Notes: generated by a model not told the origin, from the sequence alone. A stretch of DNA of 64,000 nucleotides from Gnetum montanum (GCA_015680685.1 MNCI01036636.1:417771-481770); one strand, 5' to 3'. Positions 36,075 to 48,331 are shown, counted from the stretch's first letter. Numbers and translations: made by a program.

Positions 36075-36380
36075 AAGCCCCTTGGGAGCTTCTTGTTCTA
36101 GTTTTAGGCCATTTTGGGTCATCCCTAGTTTTAGGCCACTTCAGGCCATCACTAGTTTTAGGCCATTTCAGGCTGTAGCAATAATTGAAAGCCATTTCAG
36201 GACATTGGTTAATGATAAAAGGTTTTTTTAAAATTTTGGTGAGTTTTTTGAGAAGTTGAATAACCAATTTTAGGCCTTAGCATGCTTTGATTGTAGCTTA
36301 AGGCCATTCGAGGCCACGGTGCTAATTTAAGGCTATTCTGGGCCATGGTGCTAGTTTAAGGCCATTTCAGGCCTTATGTA
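36075..36380 (+). repeat. Hairpin-repeat array S1 of B
   Basis: Units of CTAGTTTTAGGCCATTTCAG followed by GCC, each with GGCC-N6-GGCC. Interrupted around 36190-36260. It lies between the end of aux (plus) and the end of PRO (minus). Confidence 0.8.
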
Positions 36381-36673
36381 ATGTATTGGTGATAGGGGTA
36401 CTGCAGCAAGAAAGCTCAATGTAAAATTCAAATTAGTAAATAGCTCACTAAATGTAGATAGCAAATTAATTGTGAGATGTAAATGATGCACATAGTGACT
36501 TAATGTGGAAAATGTAAATTACGCAAGCAATGGACTTAATGCAAAAGAAAATGTGAATACAATGAACCAGATGTAAACATGTGAATTATGTATACAACAA
36601 AGTGAATGTAAAAGTAGTGTATACCATAGGAATTATGTAAAATTTTAATTATGTAGTTGTTTCCTAACTTGAC
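36381..36673. other. A-rich noncoding stretch beside S1 of B
   Basis: Repeated short phrases of the type AATGTAAA and ATGTGAAT. No coding signal is seen. Confidence 0.5.
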
Positions 36674-37560
36674 ATGGGTTAGGTGAGGCAGAGGATTGGG
36701 TGAACCTACATTGGTACTCCTCTATGTTATCATTTGCAACTCAGCCCATGTTGTTTCTTTGTTTGGACTGGCTTTAGCCTATTCTGGTGTTTTAGTTTGA
36801 ACAAAGGTGTGGCTTTCAAAGATTTTAATCTCTAAACCTTTATCCACTCCTATGTTATTTATGGCTTGGGGAGCCACTTCATCACTGTGGATTATCACTT
36901 CCCCTCCTACATAGGGTAAGTGGATCTCTTGATGTATGGGTGAAGAGACAATCCTTAATTGGGCTAACCATGACCTCCCAAAGATTAGGTTGAACCCATG
37001 CATATCTTCTACCATGATGAACACCATGCTTGTGGGGAACTGGTCCCCTACCACAAAGTTAATGTGGATAGTTCCGTTTACCACTGTGTGCACTCCATTG
37101 AACAATTTCAGGCATGAAGTTTCCATGGGCTTGATTTGATCAACCAAACCCAATTTTTTCACTATGATAAATGGAATGACATTTGTAGCAACCCCATCAT
37201 CAATGTTTACCCTTTAGATCTTGTATTGGCCAACCCGAATTATGATAAACATGGGTACTATTGTCACCAAACCCTTTTCAGTGTCATCCTTAATGGACTC
37301 ATCATGAAATGTCAACTAAGCTGGCCATGGTTCCTTGACTATAGAGGAAAGCATGACAACATGGATTTCTTTCTCCTTGGCCGACATGTTTTCATCAACC
37401 GGAATGGACATTAACATGCAAACCATGCCCTCGCAGTGCACAGTGGAACTCATTACTATGTCATACAAGCTTAAAGTTGTAATTTTCTATTTTATAGCCT
37501 ATTTAACTTGGTTGAGGGCATTGAGAAGATCCTGCCTATCATCTTATTCTGTGTTATGCC
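36674..37560 (-). pseudogene. Protease of B
   Basis: The minus-strand frame 37162-36779 is open for 127 codons. Upstream is the active-site segment NIDDGVATNVIPF (DDGV in place of D-S/T-G-A). Then SCLKLFNGVHTVVNGTIHINFVVGD, FNLIFGRSWLAQL and QEIHLPYVGGEV. Its 5' end at about 37560 runs straight into the LTR boundary region at 37577, so leader and gag are deleted. Convergent with aux. Confidence 0.85.
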
Positions 37561-37576
37561 TTTTTGTGATCAAAAA

Positions 37577-39250
37577 CATCAACATATGAAAAACACCGAT
37601 AGGCCATTGACTATGACAGCCTTAACCTCGAATCCATGGGAGGGCCGTGGTGGATATAATGGAAACGGGGTGTGCTGAATGGTCTAGTCAATCACACAAG
37701 GACTTAGTTGGTGTTAATATAACCTTTTGCAACGGGTGGTTTGAAAAAAAAGCAAAACTTGTAAAATAATGCTTAAATGTAAAAGAGGTAGAAAATAATG
37801 TAAAATGCAATGATAAGCAAAAAAAAAGTAAAACATAGTTAGGAAAGTGCAGTGCTTCAAGAATGTGACTTTGCTCTGTCAAGGTGGATACAATTGGTTG
37901 CACGATGCTAAAGGGTACAGAGATCCCAAGAGTAATGAGGATGTCTAGAGCAAGATAGTTGATACTTGAATGTAGAATTGAGATTCAACAATGCAAAGGT
38001 GCTACAAGAAGCGAGAAAGAGTAGAATAGAATGCCAAACGAGAATGCTAAATGTTTATTTTCAAACAAGACATTTACAATGCTTAGGAAATGCAATGCAA
38101 ACATTTTTCTCATTTGTTAACTGGTTTTCCAATAAACTAACTTATTTTTGCCAACCTAGGAAACCCTTTAAGCATTGCCCATTAGGTTTTTTATAGGGCC
38201 AAGGACACACGAAAGATATGTTTTGGACACCATGTGTCCAGGTCCTATGTTGCTGTGTCTACATTGCATGGATGACCGTTGGCTAAGGTTGCACTGCATG
38301 GAAATGTATGACTATTGGATAGGCCTACCATGCTGTAATTGTGCTATTAGAGCTTGGTGACATATGCTAACGGTATGATTGGGTGAAGTGCATTGATGTA
38401 GCATAGCTGCCTGCTACGTTGTGTGATGTGGGTGGTGCATAGCAACTTGTTACGTTGTGCTATGCTATGTAGCATGGCAGAGCATAGCCACTAGATGTGA
38501 CAAAAGTCATGTTGCATCCTGTTGCATGTGTTGGGAACCTTTGAAGTGTGTTGTCTTCTCATTGTGTGTTTGCTACGCTATGCTATGCTAGGTAGCGTAG
38601 TAGCCAGCCTTAGTCACAAAAACGTTAACAATCCCCAAACTTTGTGTTTTGCACTGTGAAGTTTGCAAACCTGTTGATCCTACCCCTTGGAGATGCGTTT
38701 CATCATTCCTACAAAGCTTCTTCTACAAAGCTACTCTACTGTGTTGTGCTACATGGCATAGTGTAGCAACTGACGTGGCCTACTTTTCATGAATTTTTTC
38801 GTTTTCCTATGGAAGGAGCCATTTCCGAAAGGCTTGGAGTTAGGCGATGAAGCTGATTGTCCAACTTTTGCTACACTATGCTACGCTACGTAGCATTACA
38901 TAGCATAGCACTTTGTTCTACAATATTTTTCTGAAGCTTGCTACACTACATAACGAGGTGTAGCGTAGCATGGAAAACTTCATGAGTTAGAAAATTGGCT
39001 AAACTATTTCACGCATCCTAAGCATTGCTGGCAACTCCATGCATTGTTTTTGAGTAGGCTATTAGTTGGGCAGACTACTCACGTATGCAGGTAGGATGAA
39101 CTGTACAGCCTATTTACACCTAAAGTAGAAAATTTTCTGAACTGCCTAGCCTGAACTCAGAGCGTTCTTCTCCTAAAGAACTTCCATAGCACTGCCTGAA
39201 CTGCGAAGGCCTGGTGAACCAAGGATGCCCTAAAATTTTGGGGTGTTTCA
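37577..39250 (-). repeat. Middle LTR shared by elements A and B
   Basis: Minus strand starts TGAAACACC at 39250 after a polypurine tract. The end at about 37577 is placed by alignment to 53215, where LTR termini would be CA. R/U5 part 37577-38070 matches 53215-53700. TATA region TATAAAAAA (minus) is at 38187-38194. U3 has several near-palindromes, such as GCTACGCTACGTAGC near 38880. It serves as 3' LTR of A and 5' LTR of B. Confidence 0.8.
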
Positions 39251-39268
39251 TTGGCCCCTCTTTGTTGA
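39251..39268 (-). other. Polypurine tract of A
   Basis: Minus strand CAACAAAGAGGGGCCAA immediately before the LTR TG. Confidence 0.8.
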
Positions 39269-40620
39269 TGTCTGGAGGATGGACTCGAGAGATGTTGACA
39301 AAGAATATGAAACACCACTGAAGACTAAATGCCAACATTGTTGCTCAGTGATTGTCAAGACGTTGCTTGACTGTGCTTGAGAGTGTTGCATTGGCTTTGT
39401 GGGGGAAGAGGGATAAGTAGGGAGGAAGAAGGCCTAGGAAAAGGGTAAAGATAAGGTTTAGTAGAGTCCCTCGTCAGAGTGCTCATGAGGGAACTATTCA
39501 TGTTTTCATCTTTACTTTTACTAACCTTTGACCTCTCATCAAAACTCTTGGAGAGGGTGATTATAGGATAGCTTACATGCCAGTTGTATTAGGCATGTGA
39601 GCCTTTGCTCTCTTACGCTCTCGCCTCTCGCTATCTTGCTGCTTATGTTTTTGAAGAGCCTTGGTGCATAATATGTGTTTCTTGCCCCATATGAGTTGTG
39701 CTACATTTGCATGGTCTATAACCTACCTACAGATGCTTCCCATGCGATGAGATGTGTTATGCACATCATGGTTTTTCAGTTGAGCAAACAGGAAGGCTTG
39801 ACAAGCGTTGGGAAAGCTTGTAAAAGAGGGAGCAAGTAGGAATTATGGATGGCAAAAGGAGGGCAATGAGAAGAAGATTAGAGGGAAATGTAGGGTGTTC
39901 ACTCTAAAGTAGCCAAGCTAATCAAGATAATCACTCTACAACATGGTAGCAGTTGCTACCTGGCAAGATGTACCATTGAACGATGCCTTTCTAGAAGACA
40001 CCTTGCAAACACAGAGAGTGAACCAAGAGAAACAACCGCGATGCAAGTTAGAGGCAAAGGTCTTTCTTGCTGCAGACATTGTTGAAGCTCTTGGATGTCT
40101 ATGCTGGTGCATAGTGTCCAAAGTAGGAAGGCCAACAATGACCTTGGTAGCATCAGCATGGAGGAGCTAGCATCGAGGATTCCGGGAGTTGTTGTGAGTG
40201 TAGATGCTTAGGAATCCTTGCTGAAGGCATGCATTCTCAGTTCAGCTATGGGATAAGCTACTACATAGCTAAACATCATTAAGCCTAGACATTGGCAGGG
40301 GGCTGGAGGATAACAACATTGTGGCTAGGCCACAATACTACTAGAACTCTAGCTACAGGCACTAACCGAAGACCTACCAATAGGGTGATGGGCCGTGGTG
40401 ACGGTGGGTCCAAGGGACCAGTGAAATTCCATACAACATCTTCAAGAGGGATCAACAAGATGCTAGGGGTAGTGGCATTGCATATGTCCCAGATCATGTT
40501 CTCATCGCATTGTGAACTATGTTCTAGAACTACAACATCCCACCCCATGTTGGCATTGTGCATGCTCGCTTGTTGTGTAGTCGACGTAGATGTGTGCTGG
40601 GGATGCATCGTGAACCCAGT
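39269..40620 (-). other. 3' noncoding region of A
   Basis: Collinear with 23893-25289. Open frames around 39936-40170 and 40285-40624 on both strands are not conserved in B. No gene is recognised. Confidence 0.6.
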
Positions 40621-40935
40621 TTAAACTCTTGGTAGACCATGTGCTAGTTTAAGGTCTCAGCAGACTGCTGTGCTATTTTATGGTCCTAGCAGACCGTGCA
40701 TGCTGGTTTAAGATCATAGCAGACTTTACATGCCAGTTTAACATCGTAGTGGATGGTCAGTGCTAGTTTAATGTCATAGTAGACACTGGTGAAGCCATAC
40801 TAGTTTATTGTCATAGCGGATGATTGGTGCCAGTCTAACGTCATAGCAGACACTGGTGAATCCATGCTAGTTTGACGTCATAGTGGACATTCGCTTGCCT
40901 ATGCTAGTTTTATGATGTAGAGGATGATTGCCTAC
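40621..40935 (+). repeat. Hairpin-repeat array S3 of A
   Basis: About eight units of the form TGCTAGTTTAAGGTCTCAGCA then GAC, or close variants. Stems are partly degraded. Same position relative to IN and LTR as in B. Confidence 0.7.
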
Positions 40936-40959
40936 CTGTTGCATGTGCTTAGACATAGT

Positions 40960-41362
40960 ATAGCTTGAGATACCAGTGATTCACAAGATTTGTGAGCTCG
41001 TTGCTATCCACATTCACCAGCTTGAAGGCTCCATTCCCAGAGGCTTTACTAATCACATAAAGGCCTTTCCAGTTGGCTAAGAATTTTCTTACATGCTCAT
41101 GGAAAACCTTTATGATGAGGTCTCCCTTTTGTACTAGCCATTGATGTAGGTATTCATGGTGCTTTTATTGTTCCTTGCTCTCGTAGCGCTCTATGTGGCT
41201 TAGTGTCTACCCACATTCCTCCTCTATTGATTCAAGGTTGATGATTCATGACTCATTATTTTGGGCTTCACTCACGATGTTAGATAGGATCATTCAAAGT
41301 GATGGTACCTACAACTCAAGAGGTAACATAGCTTTAGATCCATAAACAAGCCTATAAGGGGT
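40960..41362 (-). pseudogene. Integrase C-terminal fragment of A
   Basis: Minus strand shows LVYGSKAMLPLEL, NNES, INLESIEEECG, YLHQWLVQKGDLIIK, LANWKGLYVISKASGNGAFKLV and LTNLVNHWYLKL. It aligns with the end of B integrase. RT, RNase H and the catalytic core are missing: the fragment joins aux exon 4 directly at about 41362. Confidence 0.85.
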
Positions 41363-44155
41363 CTCAGGAGGTGATAGTGGTAGCCATTAGGAATCAGGAG
41401 GCGAACATCTACTTCAAATATGGAGAAGTAGCTATGAGCCAATGGTGGATACATAACAAAGCTTTGGAGCCCTTGGTCAGGAATTTCCAAAATGCTAGGT
41501 TGCTATATTTTTTCCCAACCTCGAACCCAAATGTTCCTACTACTAATATGCTCTCCCTACTAGACTCCTTTTCTGACAAGGTGAACTACTTTAGCACATG
41601 AATTCATGGTGTGTGGGTGGTCATTGACATCAATGACCAACTATTTGTAGACCTTTTCAATGTCCCTACCAATGGAGTCCTCATAGGGTCAAAGTTCAAG
41701 AAGGAGTTAACCCTTCAAAAGGATGACATCGTGGAGTGGATAGGGGTTTGTAAAGAGTAGAGAGGGATTCCTATGGATAAGATCAAGGTAGGGCCTTCCA
41801 GAGAAGTTTACCCCATCTTCCATTCTCATGCTTTCCCCTAACTAATTTTCGAAAGGAAGGTCCTTGGGATTGAGCAGGCCTGTGTAATGTGGGAGGTTAT
41901 GGAAAAGGGGGCTTGCTACAACTGGTCCAGGTTTCTATGTATAGGCTTGTAGGTTGAAATCGTCAGGCTTCATAAGAAGCAAGAGTCCAGTTCCAACATA
42001 CAGTATGCCTTCTACATAGCCTATCTATGGTGCTTCACAAAGTTTCTAGTGGTCCATGAGAAAGGGGTCTAGGTGTTATGGAATCGCAACCAGATTTCCA
42101 AACCATGGATTTGCCAGGTCCTCTGGACCACCCCAACCCAAGATCCCCTAGAAATAATTTGAGAGTCATTCTTCGTGATGACTAAGGTTCAACTTTCCTA
42201 CAACTATCATGGCCAAGATAGTGTAGGAGAGACACCTCTTGCTGTAGATGGTAGCATGTCATGGGGGGAACGCCTTGTTGCTGAAACTATGACCACCAAG
42301 TTGGAGTAAAAAAGGCCTGCTTTAGCTAAGGGAACCCTTCATGTGGAGGAAGAAGGGGGACAGAAACTACAACTTAAACTATAGAGGATGAAACCCTCCC
42401 ATTGGTAAATGCTTTTGTTCATGTTTATTTCTTCACCCATTTTTTGATGTTTACTATGTTGTGCCATGCTAGGCAACGTGACGTAGCGTGGAACCTACTA
42501 TATGGTAACTTGTTTTGAGCTACTGCAAACATGTTTCTTGGCTACCAAAGGAATAATAGGAAGAGGAAGAAGGAAAAGAAGAGGTGTCAGCCCCCAAAGG
42601 TAGGGTGAAAAATAAAGACACAGGGGCCCTGGCTACCGCCGCTAAGGTAGAGGTTCTTGTCATTACGCAACATTCTCCCATTAAGGAGGACATTCTTGGA
42701 GATGAAGAAGAGTCTCATGTAAATAAAAAGGATGTTGGTTGCTTCAAAGGAAAGGAACCAGCAAATGAGGAACTAGCCCTCACAGACCTGGTAGGGACTT
42801 CTGCCAAGGCTACTGCCATCATCTTGCATCAGTAAGAAGGGGAACCACAATTAAACGTCAGTGATTTTAGCAGTATGTCTACCTTGTCATGTGCCTATTT
42901 TGGTCATTGCTAACTTTTTTAACTATATGATAGATACTATTGCTAAATTTGCAGAACCACCTTTGATTCATGTGGGATCATGGGTGGAGACCCCTGATAA
43001 GTTTACATTTATGTAGGGGGTTGTCGATGACATGATCAGCTACCTTTAGTAGATCAACGCTGAAGTGGGTAAGTGGTGGTACTGAACATTCTCATGCTAC
43101 TATGATAAAGTTCTGAATTTAGTAACCTTGCTATGCTAATATGACTGACATGCTCTTTGTGTTGCAATAACCTCTCAACTTAAATGCGATCTGGCATAGC
43201 CTTTAAAAGTCAATGCTGTGCCTATGTTCCCGTTGGAAGTGACCAAGGTGTCTCGTCACACATATGACGAGGCTAGCATATGCGCTTTGCACTCGGCTTG
43301 CTCCTTGTGGGAGTTCAAGCATGTCAATGAAGACCTATGGAAATAGGTCCAAAAGGCTGAGAGGGAGAAGGCTGAGCTAAGAGCTAAGGTTGAGGATCTA
43401 AAATCGAGGAACAAGTTCCTCCTAGCCCATGACATCAATAACGAGCACTAGCACACGACTGTGATAGACCATGCCAAATTTTGAACAGTCATGTATCAGA
43501 ACAACGAAGCCACCCACGAGATAATAGAATAGCATATGCAAATGGACTTGCTAGCCTAGAAATGTCAGGATTTGAAAGATTTCAGAACCAAAGTTTACGA
43601 ATGGGGGTAGTTCCAAAAAAATCATAAACATATGTATAAACTAGAACACACCACCTATCATAAATTGTATAGATACACTGCTATGAAGGCATTTACATAT
43701 AAAGAATTTATAAATGCTATTGGTGTTTTTGAAGCCTATGGCAAGTTCAAAGAGTAGATAAAGGTTATAGAATATCCTAAATGGAAAGTGGACCTTGCTA
43801 TAGGAGAGATCGCAACCACCTCCTTTTCTATGGGACCACTAAGATGGACAACCACTGAAAGGGAGAGAGTTGTTGCAAATACTGAACCAAGAAATATGCG
43901 TTGGGTGGACATCATGGAAGAAGAGGTTTGGCACCGCCTCGGACTCAGTTGAGACTAGATACCCTTCAAAATGGATGTTGTTCCTTCCCAAGTTAGTCAC
44001 TTTCTACTATATTAATGTTCATGTTCTATTGTAACTCGCATGTGCTACCAGAAATAACCACTTCACTCCTATGGTGTAGGTTCTAGATGAAGGCATGGGA
44101 CCTACAGTGGTGAGGAGTGAAGAGTTAGCAGGGGACAGTGTAGCAGAGCACATCA
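41363..44155 (+). pseudogene. Accessory gene (aux) of A, 5' truncated
   Basis: Begins inside exon 4 (EANIYFKYGEVA, NPNVPT, DINDQLFVDLFNVP, VEWIGV, HSHAFP, LGIEQACVMWEVMEKGACYNW, FLVVHEKG, SKPWICQVLWTTP). A donor-like site GTAAATGC near 42411 opens an intron to about 42555 that carries the CTACG palindrome remnant. The acidic exon follows (42555-42840, EEEGKEEV, GDEEESHVNKKD). Then WVETPDKFTFM (about 42980), the coiled-coil exon (43250-43440, SACSLWEFKHVNEDLWK), the C-terminal domain (43620-43990, MYKLEHTTYHKLY, SFSMGPLRW) and the last exon from 44080 (LDEGMGPTVVRSEELAG). Exons 1-3 and the promoter are lost in the junction with the integrase fragment. Single-copy exon 4, better preserved than in B. 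Confidence 0.75.
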
Positions 44156-45112
44156 ATCTTATGTTTCACTCAACCCAGAGCATAAGATTGTAGGTTCCAG
44201 TGTTAACTTCTACCTGGAAGGGTAACTCGGCCCACATGCCTTCGTTTTGGGAACCAGCTTGCTAGGCCAATTCTTTCGTTGGATGGTTAATGCATGTAGA
44301 GGTGGGCACTTCATTCTTAGAGGTTACAACCTCTAAGCCTTGCTCCATGTCTATGTTGTTGATTGCTTGTGCCACTATCTTGTCACCATGGATCACCACC
44401 TCTCTGCCCATGTAGGGTAGATTGATCTGCTCGTGTATGGGTGAGGGGACAGCCCTAAGTTGTGCTAACCATGACCTCGCTAAGATCAGGTTAAACCTAG
44501 GCATTTCTTCGACTATGATGAACATTGCATTTGTGGGGAACTGGTCCCCCACTACAAAGTCTATATTGACTATTCCCTTCACCATGACCCATGCCTCATT
44601 AAATGGCCTTAGGCATGACATGGTTGTGGGCTTGATCTAGTCGACCAAGCCCAACTTTTCCATGATAGAGAATGGGATGACATTCGTGGTAGCCCCATCA
44701 TCAATGTGTACCCTTCAAATCTAGTATTGGCTGACCTGAATTGTGATGAATAGGAATGTCATGGTCACCTGACCCCTTTCGAGGTCCTCCCTAATGGCAT
44801 CATTGCAAAATGTTAGTTGAGGCGATTCTAGCTCTACAGGTGTGGAGGGGAGCATAACCAAGTAGATCACTTCGTCTTCCACGGGAATGTCTTCATTGAC
44901 TGGAATCACCATCAACATGTAGATCAGGACCTCACCGTATGGGACGGACATCATGATTAGGTCATACAAGCTCAATGTTGTGTTTTTCTATTTTAGAGCT
45001 TGTCTGAAGTGGGTTAGGGCATCTAATAGGTCCTAGCCAACACCCTTTTTAGTTCTTTCCCCCTCTTCTGTTCATCCCAGGAGATGAATTTCCTAAGGAA
45101 GGGCAATTTCAG
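44156..45112 (-). pseudogene. Protease copy 1 of A (distal unit)
   Basis: Open from 44621 to 44262 (SCLRPFNEAWVMVKGIVNIDF, FNLILARSWLAQL, EQINLPYMGREVVIHGDK). Upstream are 44975-44721 (SLYDLIMMSVPYGE, FCNDAIREDLERGQV) and the active-site segment IDDGATTNVIPF. Single TAG or TGA codons separate the blocks. Lacks the following S1 array. Confidence 0.8.
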
Positions 45113-45382
45113 GTCTGAAGGCATGGGGCCCGCAGTGGTAAGGAGTGAAGAGTTAGTAGGGGACGGTGCAGTGGAAGATGATGCAGAAGTAAACGATAGT
45201 AGAGAAGATAATGCAAGTGCAAGGAATCCATGATAGCATGGGGTTTTTTTCAGAAATTTTGTAGAACTTTGGAAACCTTACTTAAAAAGCAAAAACATTG
45301 AATAAAATTGAGAATTCATTTTACGCTAACTTATGCATTGTTTGCATGTTAAGCATTAAGTAAAGTTTATGCTCTTATGTGC

Positions 45383-45610
45383 TAGTTTTAGGCCATCTCT
45401 TACCATTGCTAGTTTTAGGCCATCTCGGGCCATTACTAGTTTTAGGCCATTTCGGGCCATTGCTAATTTTAGGCCATTTCAGGCCATGGCTAGTTTTAGG
45501 CCATTTTAGGCCATGGTAGAGCATAGTTTTAGGCTATTCCGGGCCATAGGTAGTTTTAGGCCATTTTGGGCCATAGGTTGGCATAGTTTTAGGTCATTTC
45601 AAGCCATTGG
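45383..45610 (+). repeat. S1 array, unit 2 of A
   Basis: Eight or so units of CTAGTTTTAGGCCATTTCGG then GCC, with GGCC-N6-GGCC stems. Variants include GGCTATTCCGGGCC, which keeps pairing through a wobble. Confidence 0.85.
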
Positions 45611-45730
45611 GTGAAAAGGACAATGTGATAACAAAAACAAAGGCAAAGCTCAATGTAGATGTATGCATTCAAAACAAGGAAAGAGGCAAATGCATAGGGA
45701 GTGGCAACTGGGTTGGAAGAATCAGGGTTT

Positions 45731-46727
45731 CTATGCTATGTGTAACTGGTTCTTAAACCAACATGGGTTGAGCGAAACATAAGATCGAGGTGCTCTACCA
45801 GGGCCTTTGTCCACATTGTTACCTTATGCCTGGAAGGGTAACTCGGCCCACATGCCTTCATTTTGGAAACCAGATTGTTGGGCCAATTCTGTCGCTGGAT
45901 GGTTAATGCATGTAGAGGTAGTCACTTCATTCTTAGAGGTTACAACCTCTAAGCCTTGCTCCATGTCTATGTTATTGATTTCTTGTGCAACTATCTTGTC
46001 ACCATGGATCACCACCTCTCTGCCCACGTAGGGTAGATGGATCTGCTAGTGTATGAGTGAGGGGACAGCCCTAAGTTGTGCTAACGATGACCTCCCTAAG
46101 ATCAGGTTAAACCTAGGCATTTCTTCGACTATGATGAACATTGCGTTTGTGGGGAACTGGTCCCCCACTACAAAGTCTATGTTGACTATTCCCTTCACCA
46201 TGACCCATGCCTCATTAAACGACCTTAGGCATGACATGGTTGTGGGCTTGATCTAGTCGACCAAGCCCAACTTTTCCATGATAGAGAATGGGATGACATT
46301 TTTGGTAGCCCCATTATGAACGTGTACCCTTCAGATCCAGTATTGGCCAACCTAAATTGTCATGAATAGGGATGTCATGGTCACCTGACCCCTTTCGAGG
46401 TCCTCGCTAATGGCATCATTGCAAAATGTTAGTTGAGGCAATTCTAGTTCTACAGGTGTGGAGGGGAGCATAACCAAGTAGATCACTTCCTCTTCCACGG
46501 GAATGTCTTCATTGACTGGAATCACCATCAACATGTAGATTAGGACCTCACTGTGTGGGACGGACATCATGATTAGGTCATACAAGCTCAATGTAGTGTT
46601 TTTCTATTTTAGAGCTTGTTTGACTTGGGTTAGGGCATCTAATAGGTATTGGCCAGCACCCTTTTTGGTGCTTTCCCCCTCTTCTATTCATCCCAGGAGA
46701 TAAATTTCCTGAGAAGGGGAAATTTCA
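45731..46727 (-). pseudogene. Protease copy 2 of A
   Basis: Same blocks as copy 1. The C-terminal part is retained (TSTCINHPATELAQQSGFQNEGMW, KNQLHIA, stop at 45731). Its first half is open at 46591-46352 and 46237-46046. Active-site Asp region altered (46310, where the matching GATGAT reads differently). Stops separate the frames. Confidence 0.8.
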
Positions 46728-46997
46728 GGTCTGAAGGCATGGGGCCCGCAGTGGTAAGGAGTGAAGAGTTAGCAGGGGACGGTGCAGCGAAAGATGATGC
46801 GGAAGTGAGTGATAGTAGAGAAGATAATGCAAGTGCAAGGAATCCGTGACAGCATGGGGTTCTTTTTTTAGAAATTTTGTATTGGAAACCTTACTTAAAA
46901 AGTGAAAACTTTGAATAAAATTGAGCATTCATTTTACGCTAACTTATGCATTGTTTGCATGTTAAGCATTATGTAAAGTTTATGCTCTTATGTGCTA

Positions 46998-47215
46998 GTT
47001 TTATGCCATCTCTTACCATTGCTAGTTTTAGGCCATCTCGGGCCATTGCTAGTTTTAGGCCATTTCAGGCCATTGCTAATTTCAGGCCATGGCTAGTTTT
47101 AGGCCATTTTAGGCCATGGCAGAGCATAGTTTTAGGCTATTCTGGGTCATAGGTAGTTTTAGGCCATTTTGGGCCATAGGTTGCCATAGTTTTAGATAAT
47201 TTCAAGCCATTGGGT
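46998..47215 (+). repeat. S1 array, unit 3 of A
   Basis: Hairpin units as in unit 2, with one unit lost relative to it near 47075. Confidence 0.85.
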
Positions 47216-47330
47216 GAAAAGGATAATGTGATAACAAAAACAAAGGCAAAGCTCAATGTAGATGTATGCGTGCAAAACGAGGAAAGCGGAAAATGCATAG
47301 GGGGTGGCAATTGGGTAGGAAGAATCAGGG

Positions 47331-48331
47331 TTTCTATGCTATGCGTAACTGGTTCTTAAACCAACATGCGTTGAGCGAAACATAAGATCGAGGTGTTGTG
47401 CCAGGGCCTTTGTCTACATTGTTAGCTTCTGCCTGGAAGGGTAACTCGGCCCACATGCCTTCTATTTGGGAACCATCTTGCTGGGCCAATTCTGTCACTG
47501 GATGGTTAATGCATGTAGAGGTAGGCACTTCATTCTTGGAGGTTACAACCTCTAAGCCTTGCTCCATGTCTATGTTGTTGATTGCTTGTGCCACTATCTT
47601 GTCACCATGGATCACCACCTCTCTACCCTCGTAGGGTAGATGGATCTGTTGGTGTATGGGTGAGGGGACAGCCCTACGTTGTGCTAACGATGACCTCCCT
47701 AAGATCAGGTTAATCCTAGGCATTTCTTCGACTATGATGAACATTGCGTTTGTGGGGAACTGGTCCCCCACTACAAAGTCTATGTTGACTATTCCCTTCA
47801 CCATGACCCATGCCTCATTAAATGTCCTTAGGCATGACATGGTTGTGGGCTTGATCTAGTCGACCAGGCCCAACTTTTCCATCATAGAGAATGGGATGAC
47901 ATTCTTGGTAGCCCCATTATGAATGTGTACCCTTCAGATCCAGTATTGGCGAATCTGAATTGTGATGAATAGGGATGTCATGGTCACCTGACCCCTTTCG
48001 AGGTCCTCCCTAATGGCATCATTGCAAAATGTTAATTCAGGCAATTCTAGTTCTATAGGTGTGGAGCGGAGCATAATCAAGTAGATCACTTCCTCTTCCA
48101 CTGGAATGTCTTCATTGACTGGAATCACCATCAACATGTAGATCAGGACCTCACCATGTTGGAAGGACATCATGATTAGGTCATACAAGCTCAATGTAGT
48201 GTTTTTCTATTTTAGAGCTTGTCTAACTTGTGTTAGGGCATCTAATAGGTCCTGACCAGCATCCTTTTTAGTGCTTTCCTCCTCTTCTATTCATCCTACG
48301 AGATGAATTTCCTGAGGAGGGGCAATTTCAG
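47331..48331 (-). pseudogene. Protease copy 3 of A
   Basis: Longest open copy: 168 codons at 47840-47334 covering SCLRTFNEAW to the natural end KNQLRIA. The upstream half is open at 48194-47934 (SLYDLIMMSFQHGE). Only a few stops separate it from a complete frame, but the active-site region near 47925 reads as in copy 2 and is interrupted. Convergent with duplicated last exon of aux. Confidence 0.8.

Noticed and set aside
39936-40624. Several overlapping 60-110 codon frames on both strands
   Set aside because: The matching region of B (24600-25250) does not keep any of these frames open.
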